From: Anaerolineae bacterium | GTDB taxonomy: Bacteria; Chloroflexota; Anaerolineae; 4572-78; J111 | Assembly (NCBI GenBank): GCA_020433805.1 | Contig: JAGRBZ010000017.1 | Span: forward strand, 1-45,677 | Length of the DNA: 45,677 nt | Direction of reading: 5' to 3' | Shown: one piece after another, positions 23,533 to 33,500 of the stretch | How the letters are laid out: every line of letters begins with the position of its first letter | Position numbering within the stretch: the stretch's first letter is position 1 | Notes under the pieces: generated by a model | Databases searched by the model: none | What the model was told of the DNA's origin: nothing | What the model saw: the letters and a program-made list of their open reading frames with translations, nothing else | Program-made: the position numbers and the translations under genes

Positions 23533-23612
23533 AAGTCCTCCAGCACGAACGGTTTCCGTGCTGGAGGACTTCCTCGTCGCAAAAGGCTGCACACCATAGG
23601 TGCGCCTTTTTT
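23533..23612. terminator. Double hairpin, terminator-like on both strands
   Basis: Hairpin 1 (23533-23571) is a perfect 15-bp stem AAGTCCTCCAGCACG with a 9-base loop; on the minus strand it is followed by TTTTTATTT. Hairpin 2 (23581-23607) pairs AAAAGGC with GCCTTTT and ends in TTTTTTATTTG on the plus strand. On the minus strand the pair lies 55-130 bases ahead of the zinc-ribbon start, so it may be a transcript leader with an attenuator, or simply bidirectional insulation. Confidence 0.65.
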
Positions 23613-23696
23613 ATTTGTTTAAAGATTTTATCACGTAACGCCTCTCTTCACAACTTAGCCGATTTTATCAGGTGAGATTTGGTTATGGGCGAGATA

Positions 23697-23833
23697 GAAA
23701 CACTGAAGTTTTGAGGAAAATGAGAATACTGACCCTCAACTTACGGGGTTTACATATCCTATGGCAACAAAAAGCCTGTAAGGTTGAAATACGGCATTCA
23801 GTGACATCATCCCATTCAGTGCTTCAGTGTTTC
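23697..23833. repeat. Inverted-repeat element, GAAACACTGAAG ends
   Basis: A perfect 12-bp terminal inverted repeat (23697-23708 and 23822-23833) encloses 113 bp with no gene. Confidence 0.6.
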
Positions 23834-23925
23834 TATAAATGGGGATTTGCCCAAATTGAAATCCGCTCGGCTCTTACCCCCTGAAACTCTGCCAATGCTA
23901 ATACTACAACGAGACTTCGATCTGA

Positions 23926-24019
23926 GAAACCAGGGTTTTAACTTCAGAACTAAAAATATACGCTTGAGTAAGCCGTTTTTGGCGCAAAATTGATCGAATT
24001 CACCGAAAACCCTGGTTTC
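23926..24019. repeat. 94-bp palindromic element, GAAACCAGGGTTTT ends
   Basis: A perfect 14-bp inverted repeat (23926-23939 and 24006-24019) bounds a 94-bp element without an ORF. Its length is close to the three other short palindromic elements. Confidence 0.75.
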
Positions 24020-24142
24020 TTTCCCAGGCTTATGTCAAAATCTCGTCGTAGTGCTAAAAAGACCTCCAAAATTATATCTGTTCTGCAATTTTGCGATATA
24101 ATGCCCCCAGGAAAGTCTAATTTTTCACAAAGGAGTCAGACA

Positions 24143-24156
24143 GTCTCATATGAGAC
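24143..24156. promoter_or_regulatory. Perfect dyad GTCTCATATGAGAC
   Basis: A 14-bp palindrome lies 75 bases upstream of the glycosyltransferase start and could be an operator. Confidence 0.4.
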
Positions 24157-24230
24157 GACAGCGACAATGAAAATATCTGACTACCGACTACCGATATCTG
24201 ACTACTGTATTTTCAAGGGAGAGAGCAATC

Positions 24231-25355
24231 GTGGAGAGGACTATTCTTTTCCTCATGTCGGACACCGGCGGCGGCCATCGTGCTTCCGCTCAGGCTATCG
24301 AAGAAGCTGTTCATCATCTTTACCCCCAACGCTACACCATTATCATCGAAGATATGTGGAAAAATCACACCCCCTGGCCCTTTAATCGCATGCCCGATCT
24401 TTACGGCTGGATCACCGGACCGGGGCTGCCTCTATGGCGAGTCCTTTGGAGTATGTCGGCCTACGCTTACGTGCAAAACATTCTCTTTATCTTAATTTTT
24501 TCTTTTTTGGTGAGATCGGGAGCGAACTATTTAGGCATGGTTCGGCCCGATTTGATCGTCTCGGTGCATCCGATGATGAACCATCTGGGCATGGCCTGGC
24601 TCAGAGCCGCCGGGTTGAATGTGCCCTTTATCACCATCGTTACCGACATGGTTACATTCCATCCCTCCTGGATTTGTCCGGAGGTGACGCGCTGCATCGT
24701 ACCGACCGACCAGGCCCGCGACCGGGCGCTCAAATTTGGCATGCCGCCGGAGAAGGTTGTAGTTTGCGGCCAGCCCGTCGGCTTGAAGTTCATCGCTCCG
24801 AACCGCGATAAGAGTGCTATCCGCCAACAGCTTGGTCTGCTGACTGACCGCTATACAATCATGGTCATGGGCGGCGGCGAAGGCTTTGGCAAAATCTACA
24901 AGGTCGCTCGCCAAATTGCGCAGCAGGCTCCGCAGGCCCAATTGATTATCGTGGCCGGACGGAATCGATCCCTCAAGCACAAATTGGAAGCCGCAACCTG
25001 GGAAATCCCCACCCATATTTACGGCTTTGTCGATAATATGCCCGACCTGATGCGGGCCTCGGACGTACTCGTTACCAAAGCCGGCCCCGGCACCATCAGC
25101 GAAGCCTTTATCACCGGTTTGCCGCCGGTTTTGTTGGGCTACATCCCCGGCCAGGAAACAGGCAACGTAGCTTACGTCCAAGAGCACGAAGCCGGCGTCT
25201 ATGCCCGCAAACCGCTCGACGTAGCCCACCTCATCTGCGACTGGATGACGCCCGGCAACCCGACCTTACAGCACATGTCCCAGAACGCTGCCCGTCTAGC
25301 CCGGCCTCAGGCCTCGCTGCAAATTGCTAATGAGTTGTGTCAGTTGGTTGGGTAG
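24231..25355 (+). CDS. MGDG-synthase-like glycosyltransferase (GT28)
   Basis: This is a GT-B enzyme of the monogalactosyl/glucosyl-diacylglycerol synthase group, which adds a sugar to diacylglycerol at the membrane face. GTG start with AAGGGAGAG. Of 374 residues, the N-terminal half has D11-T-G-G-G-H16 and a hydrophobic stretch (about 82-94) for membrane contact. The C-terminal donor site has VMGGGEGFG (211-220), K283-AGPGTISEA and PGQETGN (306-312), as in MurG-related enzymes. It could supply a glycolipid. The donor sugar cannot be predicted. The stop codon TAG lies in an octamer repeat that starts at the very end of the gene. Confidence 0.88.
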   Translation: MERTILFLMSDTGGGHRASAQAIEEAVHHLYPQRYTIIIEDMWKNHTPWPFNRMPDLYGWITGPGLPLWRVLWSMSAYAYVQNILFILIFSFLVRSGANYLGMVRPDLIVSVHPMMNHLGMAWLRAAGLNVPFITIVTDMVTFHPSWICPEVTRCIVPTDQARDRALKFGMPPEKVVVCGQPVGLKFIAPNRDKSAIRQQLGLLTDRYTIMVMGGGEGFGKIYKVARQIAQQAPQAQLIIVAGRNRSLKHKLEAATWEIPTHIYGFVDNMPDLMRASDVLVTKAGPGTISEAFITGLPPVLLGYIPGQETGNVAYVQEHEAGVYARKPLDVAHLICDWMTPGNPTLQHMSQNAARLARPQASLQIANELCQLVG

Positions 25356-25485
25356 TTGGGTAGTTGGATGGTTTGTTTGTTGGGTAGTTGGATGGTTGGA
25401 TGGTTGGGTAGTTGGATGGCTGGGTTATGACAAACAAACCAACCAACCAACAAACAAACCAACAAACAAACCATCCAACTACTCC
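25339..25485. repeat. TTGGGTAG/TTGGATGG octamer repeat between convergent genes
   Basis: About ten degenerate octamers run from 25343 to 25425. The AACAAACC-type complement follows (25431-25485), so the whole can fold on itself. The TAG stop codons of the genes on both sides are part of the repeat word. Confidence 0.8.
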
Positions 25486-26675
25486 CGATGATGGCCTGTC
25501 GGTGTTGCTGCTTGCCATGGGTAAGCTTGCTTTTCCATCCCAAATTTATAGGTGAGCGCAATGATCAAACCGATACCGGCAACAGCGAATAGCGACCAGA
25601 CAAAAATTGACCAGCCAAAGCGCTCATAAATTAATCCCGGCAAGTACGATCCCAGCACGCCGCCGCTGTAGTAAAAGGCGATGTACAGACCGTTGACCAC
25701 GCCTTTGTTCTCGGTGGCCAGGCGATTGACCAACCCAACGGCGACCGAGTGGACCAAAAACATCGAGCCACAGAAGATGAGCAGCACGCTAAAAAGAAGT
25801 ACCGTGCTGCTGGTCATGGTTATTAACAAAACGACAGCAAACGCACTCACTCCGGCGATGATAGCATTGATAGCGCTGCCAAACATCGTAACAAGACGCG
25901 GTGATATCAACGAGATAACCACACCCACCAAATAGCCGGAATACATAATGCCGACGGTCGACTCTGAGGTTTGACCCCACAGAGCGGTTAAGCGAAAAGG
26001 AAGGTAATTCAAAAAACTGGAGAAGACAAAAAAGACGCAGAAGATAACGCCATAGATTTTGAGATACTCACCGCCCCGTAGCGCATCGAGAATGATACGC
26101 GGACTGGGTCGCCCGGCTTTAACCGCCATCTCTTTTCTAAGCCAACCCAGCGCCACGAAGTTGCCAACTAACAGCGCGGTTAAGGCAAAATAGTACCAGC
26201 GCCAGCCGACATACTCCGCCGTCAGGCCGGTTAGTAGCCGCCCGGCGTAGCCGCCGACAATCGTGGCCGCCACGTAAATCGACATCGAGCGCTGCAACTG
26301 CTTGCCCTCGCTGGCCCCGGACAGATAGGTCATCAGCGAGGTCATCGCGGCGGGCAGCAGCAACCCCTGCCCAAAGCGAATGATGATGAGCAAGGCAAAC
26401 GAGTCGGTCACCATTTCGGCCAGCACAAAGGCCAACTGCGTCATCGCCAGCCCCAAAATCGACCATTTCAGCAGCTTCACCGCCGACATCGACTCCAATA
26501 TATAGCCGTACGACAGCGGTGCAATACCCAATGGAAACATGGTTATGGCCGTTAACAGTGCCGCCTGCGACTCGGTGACGGCATAGCGCTCGGCAAAAAA
26601 GGGCAGCAATACCTGCGGCGGGTAGATCGAGCAGAATATTAATATGGTCGTGATTACAATGATTAGGCGTTGCAT
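25479..26675 (-). CDS. MFS transporter
   Basis: This 398-residue protein has about twelve hydrophobic spans with the usual MFS two-halves layout. In the first half, PLGIAPLSYGYILESMSAVKLL corresponds to the loop 2-3 region and IIIRFGQGLLLPAAMTSLM to helix 4. The pattern resembles the YnfM/arabinose-efflux group of drug or metabolite exporters; substrate cannot be assigned. AAGATGGA lies upstream of the ATG. It converges on the glycosyltransferase gene. The last residues (TPTGHHRE) and the stop run into the octamer repeat. Confidence 0.9.
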   Translation of the reverse strand: MQRLIIVITTILIFCSIYPPQVLLPFFAERYAVTESQAALLTAITMFPLGIAPLSYGYILESMSAVKLLKWSILGLAMTQLAFVLAEMVTDSFALLIIIRFGQGLLLPAAMTSLMTYLSGASEGKQLQRSMSIYVAATIVGGYAGRLLTGLTAEYVGWRWYYFALTALLVGNFVALGWLRKEMAVKAGRPSPRIILDALRGGEYLKIYGVIFCVFFVFSSFLNYLPFRLTALWGQTSESTVGIMYSGYLVGVVISLISPRLVTMFGSAINAIIAGVSAFAVVLLITMTSSTVLLFSVLLIFCGSMFLVHSVAVGLVNRLATENKGVVNGLYIAFYYSGGVLGSYLPGLIYERFGWSIFVWSLFAVAGIGLIIALTYKFGMEKQAYPWQAATPTGHHRE

Positions 26676-26789
26676 GGATCCATCTTATTTCTTTGTGGAT
26701 ATTAACACGCAACCTTTTTCTCTACAAAAGACCCTCTCTGCTCTGTAAAGGCTCCATCCGTGCCGCCCCCGCTTTTTCTATGAAAAGGG

Positions 26790-26971
26790 GTAATTACTCA
26801 GCCGCAGACGACATAGCGTAAATCAGGCTAAGGCTAAGGCGAAGGCTAAGAAAAAAGCAAAGGAAACGCGCCGATTTCTTGAGCGTGTGGCGGATCAACC
26901 TGAATTTGCCTGCTTAGCCTCAGCCTTCGCCTTAGCCTATTCTTATTGACATCGATTGGCTGAGTAGTTAC
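26790..26971. repeat. Nested inverted-repeat element with GGCTAA hexamers
   Basis: Outer arms GTAATTACTCAGCC and GGCTGAGTAGTTAC have one mismatch. Inner arms are AGGCTAAGGCTAAGGCGAAG-type hexamers (26825-26850) and their complement (26913-26938). No ORF is inside. Confidence 0.7.
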
Positions 26972-27028
26972 GAAAAGGGACCTCTTCCTCAAGAAGAACG
27001 CCCGCTTTGCAGCGTAAACCACCCTTCA

Positions 27029-27210
27029 CGACAACTGTAATCTAAGTTTTCCAACGTAACATGCATTATCGACAACAGTAATCTAACTCTTCCAACGTAA
27101 GATGCACTAACGACAACAGTAATCTAACTCTTCCAACGTAACATGCATTATCGACAACTGTTATTTAACTCTTCCAACGTAAGATGCATTAACGGCAACA
27201 ATAATGCCTT
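27029..27210. repeat. 41-bp tandem repeat, four units plus a partial one
   Basis: Units start at 27029, 27070, 27111 and 27152, each reading CGACAAC(A/T)GTAATCTAAC and so on, with a partial fifth from 27193. Units 1 and 3 have AACATGCATTAT and units 2 and 4 have AAGATGCA(C/T)TAA, so an 82-bp higher-order period is present. Confidence 0.88.
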
Positions 27211-27537
27211 ATATTCAGCAGACTCACCCTGCTCCGACAAGTCGGAACACCTCTATTTCGCGGCTGAACCGGCCTCGGCAGCGGCGGGAGGATCTATTGA
27301 TCAGCCGCAGGACGCTCGACAGCGGCGGGGGCTTGTGTTTGTTGAATTCAATGTCTGCGGCAGTGATGGGGAGTTGTATTTATCAAAACAATTTTCATTC
27401 TCGTTGCTGTTGCGGAGCTTCTGTTGCACTCCCAAGCAAATTGTCCCATCGGCCATTTTGTGCTAATCTCTTAGTTTGCTGCGAGAAAACGCAGCCACTT
27501 GGGAACTTCATCGGAAGAGAGACAGAAAGAGGGAAGT

Positions 27538-30500
27538 ATGCCGTTTGCTCAACGAAGACCTCTGCCCCAGCCCGAGCCGGGGCAATCCGTTTTTGCCGGT
27601 CGCGAAAAAGAGATCGGCCTGTATCGACTTCATTTTCATCGCCCCAAAGATCATCCGCAAGTTCGGCTTATTACAACCGTTTCCGGCCCCGGCGGCGTCG
27701 GCAAGACTCGCCTGCTGGACGAGTTGGAATGGTATCGGCCCGATCAAACCATCTACAGCCGCATCGACGGCAGCGCTGTCTTTGGGCACGATGCCACCAG
27801 CCTGCTGTGGGCCATCGCCGATAGACTGCACCGGGCCGGTGAACCGATTGCGACGCCCCAGTTCGACAGGCTATTTGAGCACCGCCATTCGCTACTGCAA
27901 CAAGCACTAGACCGCACCACCGATTCCCGGTCACTTTTGCACGACTTTCATCGACCGGTTTTGTTAGGCCTCGATTTCGCGCAGTCCCGCATCACGCCCA
28001 GTGCCGGGAGCTGGACCGAGTTGCGTTGGTCGGACAAAGATCGGGCGCTGGCTTTTGAAAACCCAATTGAGTTATTGACCGAAGCGTTGGTTAGCGATTT
28101 AAACGCCAGCGCAGGCGACAGTTCGGAAGAAGGCGCGGTGGGATTACCGGTTGATCGCGTGGTGCTTATATTTGATGATTTCGATCGGCTGCACCCGGCG
28201 ACGCAAGATTGGCTGCTCACCTATTTAACGGGCCATGCACGCGAGGCTATCGACTGCGATTTAAGGCTGATTGTCGCCGGTCGCACCGCTGTGACCGACC
28301 TTGATGAATCTTGGCAGCCGTGGAAAGAATTGATACTCGATCTGCCGCTGGAGCCGTTTACGCCGGTGGAGATGCTCGATTTTATGGGGAAGAATACCCA
28401 CCTAACCGACCCTTTGGCTATCGACGCTGTGGGGCAGGCCACCCAAGGTTTACCGCTGTGGCTAAGCGTTTGGTTAACCAGTGGTGCTGAGGCCGCACCG
28501 CCAGAGCAAGATACCGATCTACTGGCGGGGCTAACCGAGCCTCAACGCGATTGGCTTACCGCAGCAGCGCTGATCGGCCCTTTTGATCAGCCTCGCTTGA
28601 GCCAACTCCTCGGTGCTGAAGAAGGGCGGAATGCCTTCTATTGGTTGATTGGTCGGCAGGCACTGGTAAAATTGAATGAAATGTTGGGGCTGTTTGAACT
28701 GCATCCTACTTTGTCCGAGGCCCTGTTAAAAGACGGTAAGCAAAGCTCGGTCGATAGAACCCAACTGCTTGATTACCTTGATCGCGAGTTGGAAGCGCTC
28801 TACGTAGATTTGCAATCTGCGCCGGTGCCGGCCCCCACCACACAGCCGCGCCGTAGCAGCGATCAACTTTTGCCGGCCGGTAATCTAAGCCCCAGTCTAA
28901 CACCCGGGCCTAACCCGACGGCTAAAAAATCATTTATCTCACCTAAAACCTTTATAAAATTCTACGCCACCGCCGCCGCGCGTCTTTTCCACACCCTGGC
29001 CTCGAACGAGTATCAGGTGGTACCTTTTGTAGAAAACATCAGCCTCCGTTCCATAACCCACCACCCCTCCCTCCTCTTTGATCTCCTTACCAACATCGAA
29101 TCTTCAATATCCGATCTCCAATATCCCATATCAAACATCCACACTCTCGCCTCGGCCTGGCTCACCAAGCATTGGCCCGATCTCCGTGCTGTTCTGACCA
29201 CCTTAATCAACAACGACCGCCTGACCAGTCCCGCTCAAGTTGCTGCCCACAGTTGGTTAGGGCACAGTTATCAGCTTGAGAACGAACCCGGTCCGGCGAT
29301 CGAGCATTATAGCCGGGGCTTGCAGTTGGACAGTAACGCTCCCCTCTACGTCGATCGTGGATTGGCTTATCTGGCCCTGAGCGATTTTGAAAAGGCTATC
29401 ACTGATTTGAGTGAAGCGATTAAGCAGCAGCCGGACAACAGCATTCTGCTTCACCTACGCGGACAAGCCTACACCCAACTAACCAACGCCGATCCTCTGC
29501 ACGCCATCGACGATTTCAACCAGGCCATCCGGCTCGATCCCGACAACCCGGCGCTGTTGATCGACCGGGGCCAGGCCTTTGCCGGCCAAGCGAATTACGA
29601 GCAGGCCATCGAAGATTATGCCAAAGCCATCCTGCTCACCCCTGCCGATGCCGTGCCTTATTTTTATCGCGGGCTGGCCTACGCCGACCTGCAAGAACTG
29701 GAACAGGCCACCGTTGACTTTGGCCGTGCCATCGACCTGCGGCCCGGTTACGAAGAAGCCTACTTCCGGCGCGGTTTGGCCCACGCAGCCCTTGGTCGGC
29801 TCGATCCGGCTATTGCCGATTTTAGCCGGACGCTCGAACTCAACTCCAGCCACGCCGCCGCCTACCGCCAGCGCGGGCTGGCCCACCGCCAACAAGACCA
29901 CATCGAGCAAGCCATCGCCGACCTCGATCAGGCTATACAGCTTAATTCCACCGATCAACTCGCCTTCCTCAACTTGGGCCTGGCCCACATGCATCGCCAA
30001 GACCCCGTCCAAGCCATCCGCTACTTCGACCAAGCCCTCTCACAACCTGAAACAGAGGAAGCTAAAGCTAAGCCTCCAATCTCCAATCTCCAGTCTCCAG
30101 TCTCCAATTACCAATTACCAATTACCCCCCTCCAACGCTCCCACGCCTACCACCAACGCGGCCTGGCCTACACCATGCCCCCCCTCGAAAACTACGCCCA
30201 GGCCGTTGATGACTTTGAGCGGGCGCTGGAACTCACGCCGGAAAACGCCCAACTCTACAGCCATCGCGGGCTGTCCTATGCCCAGCAGGGCTATTACGAC
30301 CAAGCCATCGACGACTACAATCGGGCTATCGAACGCAGCCCTGGTTTGGCGGTCGCTTTTTACCAGCGCGGGATGGCCTACAGCCGCCGTGAAGAGTTTG
30401 AGCAGGCCATCAACGACTATGATCGAGCCATCGGCCTGAGCGAAACGATCCGCCAGCCGGCCTCCGTCGAGGTGCTGGCCGAAGGCGAGAAACAGCCGAT

Positions 30501-33500
30501 TCGGGTCAGCTCAGGCCAACCGGTACCGATGGGTGGGCCGAGTAACGGCTTCGATCTGACGGACGCAGACGACCTGCCCCCGAACACAGAAATTGTCGAT
30601 GACGTTGACGGCGACAATGACGAGACACCGCCGGAGCCGAAGAGAGAAGCCAAACCGAAAACCAAATCCAAGCCCATCAACCCGCTACCCCTGTCTACCG
30701 AGGAGTTGAGCGGTGCTTATAATGAACGCGGCTACGCCTACGCCTGGCTATCGAACCTGAGCCAGGCTATCGCCGACTTTTCGCGGGCGTTGAGTCTGGA
30801 CGACCACAACCTGGCCGCCTACAAGAACCGGGGCAAGGTCTATCTGGCCCAGGCTGACCATAACCGGGCCATCGATGACTTCAGCCGGGCGCTGCAGATC
30901 AACAGCCAGGACGTCGAAACGTTGGCCGGGCGCGGCCAGGCTTACGCCGCCCAGCGCAACATCGAGCAAGCCTTTGCCGATTTCGACAAGGCCATCCAGT
31001 ATAATCCCGACAGCGACGTACCCTATTTCTATCGCGGCTGCATCGCTATGGATTATCATCTACTCGACGGCTCGTCGGAGGCCAACACGCAGCAGGCCAT
31101 TGAAGATTTCAACCAGGCGCTCTTTCTCAATCCCCGCAGCGGCGCGGCCCTCTACCGGCGCGGTCTGGCCTATTTGGGCCTGGAGGATTATGAGCAGGCC
31201 ATCGACGATTTTGATCGGGCGCTCGATATGGATTTGAGCGAAACCGAGCGGCTGAACGTCTTCAAGCACCGGGGGCAGGCCTATCTTGAGCAGGGCGAGT
31301 ATATGCTGGCTATCGGCGATTTGAACCAGGTTATTACTATCAATCCCCAGTCGGCGGTCGCCCACTACCATCGCGGACGGGCCAGAGTGCTGCAGCAGGA
31401 TTACGATCGGGCCGTTGAGGATTTCAACCGGGCCATTGAACTCGATCCCACGCTACCGTCCGTTTACTCGTACCGGGGCCAGGCCCAGGCCGGGCGCGGC
31501 AACTTCGTTCAAGCCGCCGAAGATTTCAGTCTGGCTATGGAACACGACGGCCAGCAGAGCGATCTCCTGTTCCGGCGCGGCGTAGCCTTCAGCGCCCAGC
31601 ACCGCTTTGCCGAGGCTATTGTTGAGTTTAATAAGGTCATCGACTTAGACCCCGACAACGCTGCGGCGTTTAACAGCCGGGGGGTGGCCCAGGCCGGGCG
31701 GGGCGACTTTGCCCAGGCCATCGCCGATTACAACCAGGCTATCCAGATTGATGATACCCAGGCCGATTTTTACTTCAACCGGGCCAATGCGCTCACCGAC
31801 CGCCCGCAGCCGGACTTTGCCCAGGCGCTGGCCGACTACGACCAGGCTATTCAGCGCGATAACCATATGGCGCTCTATTTCTACCGGCGTGGCCTGGTCT
31901 ATGTCGTTCAGCCGGACGATGTCCGGGCCATCGACGACTTTAGCGAGGCGATTAAGCGCGATGGCCGGATGGCACCCGCCTTTAAGCAGCGTGGCCTGGC
32001 CTACACCCGTCAAAACCAGGCGCTCAAGGCCATCGAGGATTTCAACCGGGCCATTCGCCTGACGCCGAACGATGCGGTGCTGTACGACCAGCGCGGTCTG
32101 CTCTACAGCCGACAGGGTGATGATGCCAAGGCTGTAAACGATTATAACCAGGCTATCCGCCTTGATCCCGACAATGCCACTTATTTCGCTCGACGCGGCG
32201 AGGCCCACGCCCATCTCGACAACACGCCGCAGGCTATCAGCGATTTGAGCCAAAGTCTGGCGCTCGATGCCGACAACGGTACAGCTTATCTCCAGCGCGC
32301 CCGCGCCTATCTAAACCAGGAAAATTATAGCCAGGCCGTGGCCGACCTTGATGAAGCCATCGACCGGCTGCCCGATAACGCACTGGCCTATGTGCTGCGT
32401 GGTCAGGCTCACTTGCACCTGGGCCATATCGATGCCGCGGGCGACGATGCCGACCAGGCACTGGCCTATGACTCCAAAAATGTTGATGCCTTGGCTTTGC
32501 GCGGCACGGTTCACGCCCATAACAAAGATTTTGCCGCCGCCACCCAGGATTACAGCCAGGCCATCAAGCTGAAGCCTAAGATGGCCCACTATCTGCGGCG
32601 CGGTATTGCGCTGTACGAACAGGGACAGTATCAACCGGCAGTCGATGATTTTGAGCAGTCTTTCAGCATGCTATCCAGCACGTCAGAGGGCGCGTCCGAC
32701 AAGGCGGTGCTGCTCAAATATCGCGGACAGGCGTACGCCGCTTTGGGCGATGCCGCCAAAGCCGAGACCGATTTGGATCAAGCGGCGACCCTGCTGCTCG
32801 ACCGCAATGCCTCGGATATCGCCCGCCGGAGCGGCCCGCTTGATGTCCAGGTCAGCGAGATCTTTACCCAGCGCGGCCTGCTCCAGATGCGGCAGGGCAA
32901 TCTCGATCAGGCTATTGAGGATTTCAACCAGGCCCTCAAGCTCAATTCGCGCGACCGGCAGGCGCTCTACCAGCGCGGTCTGGCCCACGCCGAACGTGAG
33001 AATCTAGCCCTGGCCATCGCCGATTATAATGAAGTCATTACTCTCGATCCCGAAGCCGTCGAGGCCTACTACCAACGTGGCCTGGCCTACGCCCAACAAG
33101 ACCAGCCCAAGCAAGCCTTAGACGATTACAACCAGGCGCTGCTGCTCAAACCCGGTCAGGCCGATATGGTCTACCGCAAGGCGCTGGCCTATGTCGCGCT
33201 CGACCAGCCGGTTGAGGCGGTTGAGTCATTCAATCTGGCTCTGCGGCTTGACCCCACCAACGCGACTGCCTTTATGCAACGCGGTCGGGTCCATTTCGAG
33301 CAGCAAAACTTTGCGACTGCCGTTCAGGATTTCAACCAGGCGCTGCGGCTTGAACCGGATGATGAGACGCGCCTGGAGTGCCTCTACTATCGGGGGCTAA
33401 CCTTCTCGCGGCGCGGTGAGGTCGCCCAGGCCATGGCCGACTTCAACGAAGCGCTGACCATCGAGCCGAACAACGCCCGACTGCTCAACGAGCGGGGTCG

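Larger units (their letters stand above)
23479..24230. other. Repeat-rich divergent intergenic region
   Basis: About 750 bases without a credible gene lie between the zinc-ribbon gene (minus) and the glycosyltransferase gene (plus). They hold two strong hairpins, two inverted-repeat elements (23697-23833 and 23926-24019), a dyad at 24143-24156 and a short ATCTGACTACCG repeat at 24172-24207. Confidence 0.65.
26676..27537. other. Repeat-rich intergenic region upstream of the TPR gene
   Basis: There is no credible gene in 860 bases. It contains a nested inverted-repeat element (26790-26971), four 41-bp tandem units (27029-27192) and about 300 bases of unexplained leader with several overlapping short frames but no ribosome site or family motif. 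Confidence 0.6.

Noticed and set aside
23990..24385. 131-residue ORF overlapping the glycosyltransferase start
   Set aside because: It runs through a palindromic element and then shadows the glycosyltransferase gene in another frame.
24531..25229. 232-residue ORF antisense to the glycosyltransferase
   Set aside because: It is a shadow frame of a clearly assigned gene. Long antisense frames in the TPR gene (for example 34144-35151) are rejected for the same reason.
27143..27466. Overlapping short ORFs upstream of the TPR gene
   Set aside because: They begin in the 41-bp tandem repeats and none has a ribosome site or a family motif.
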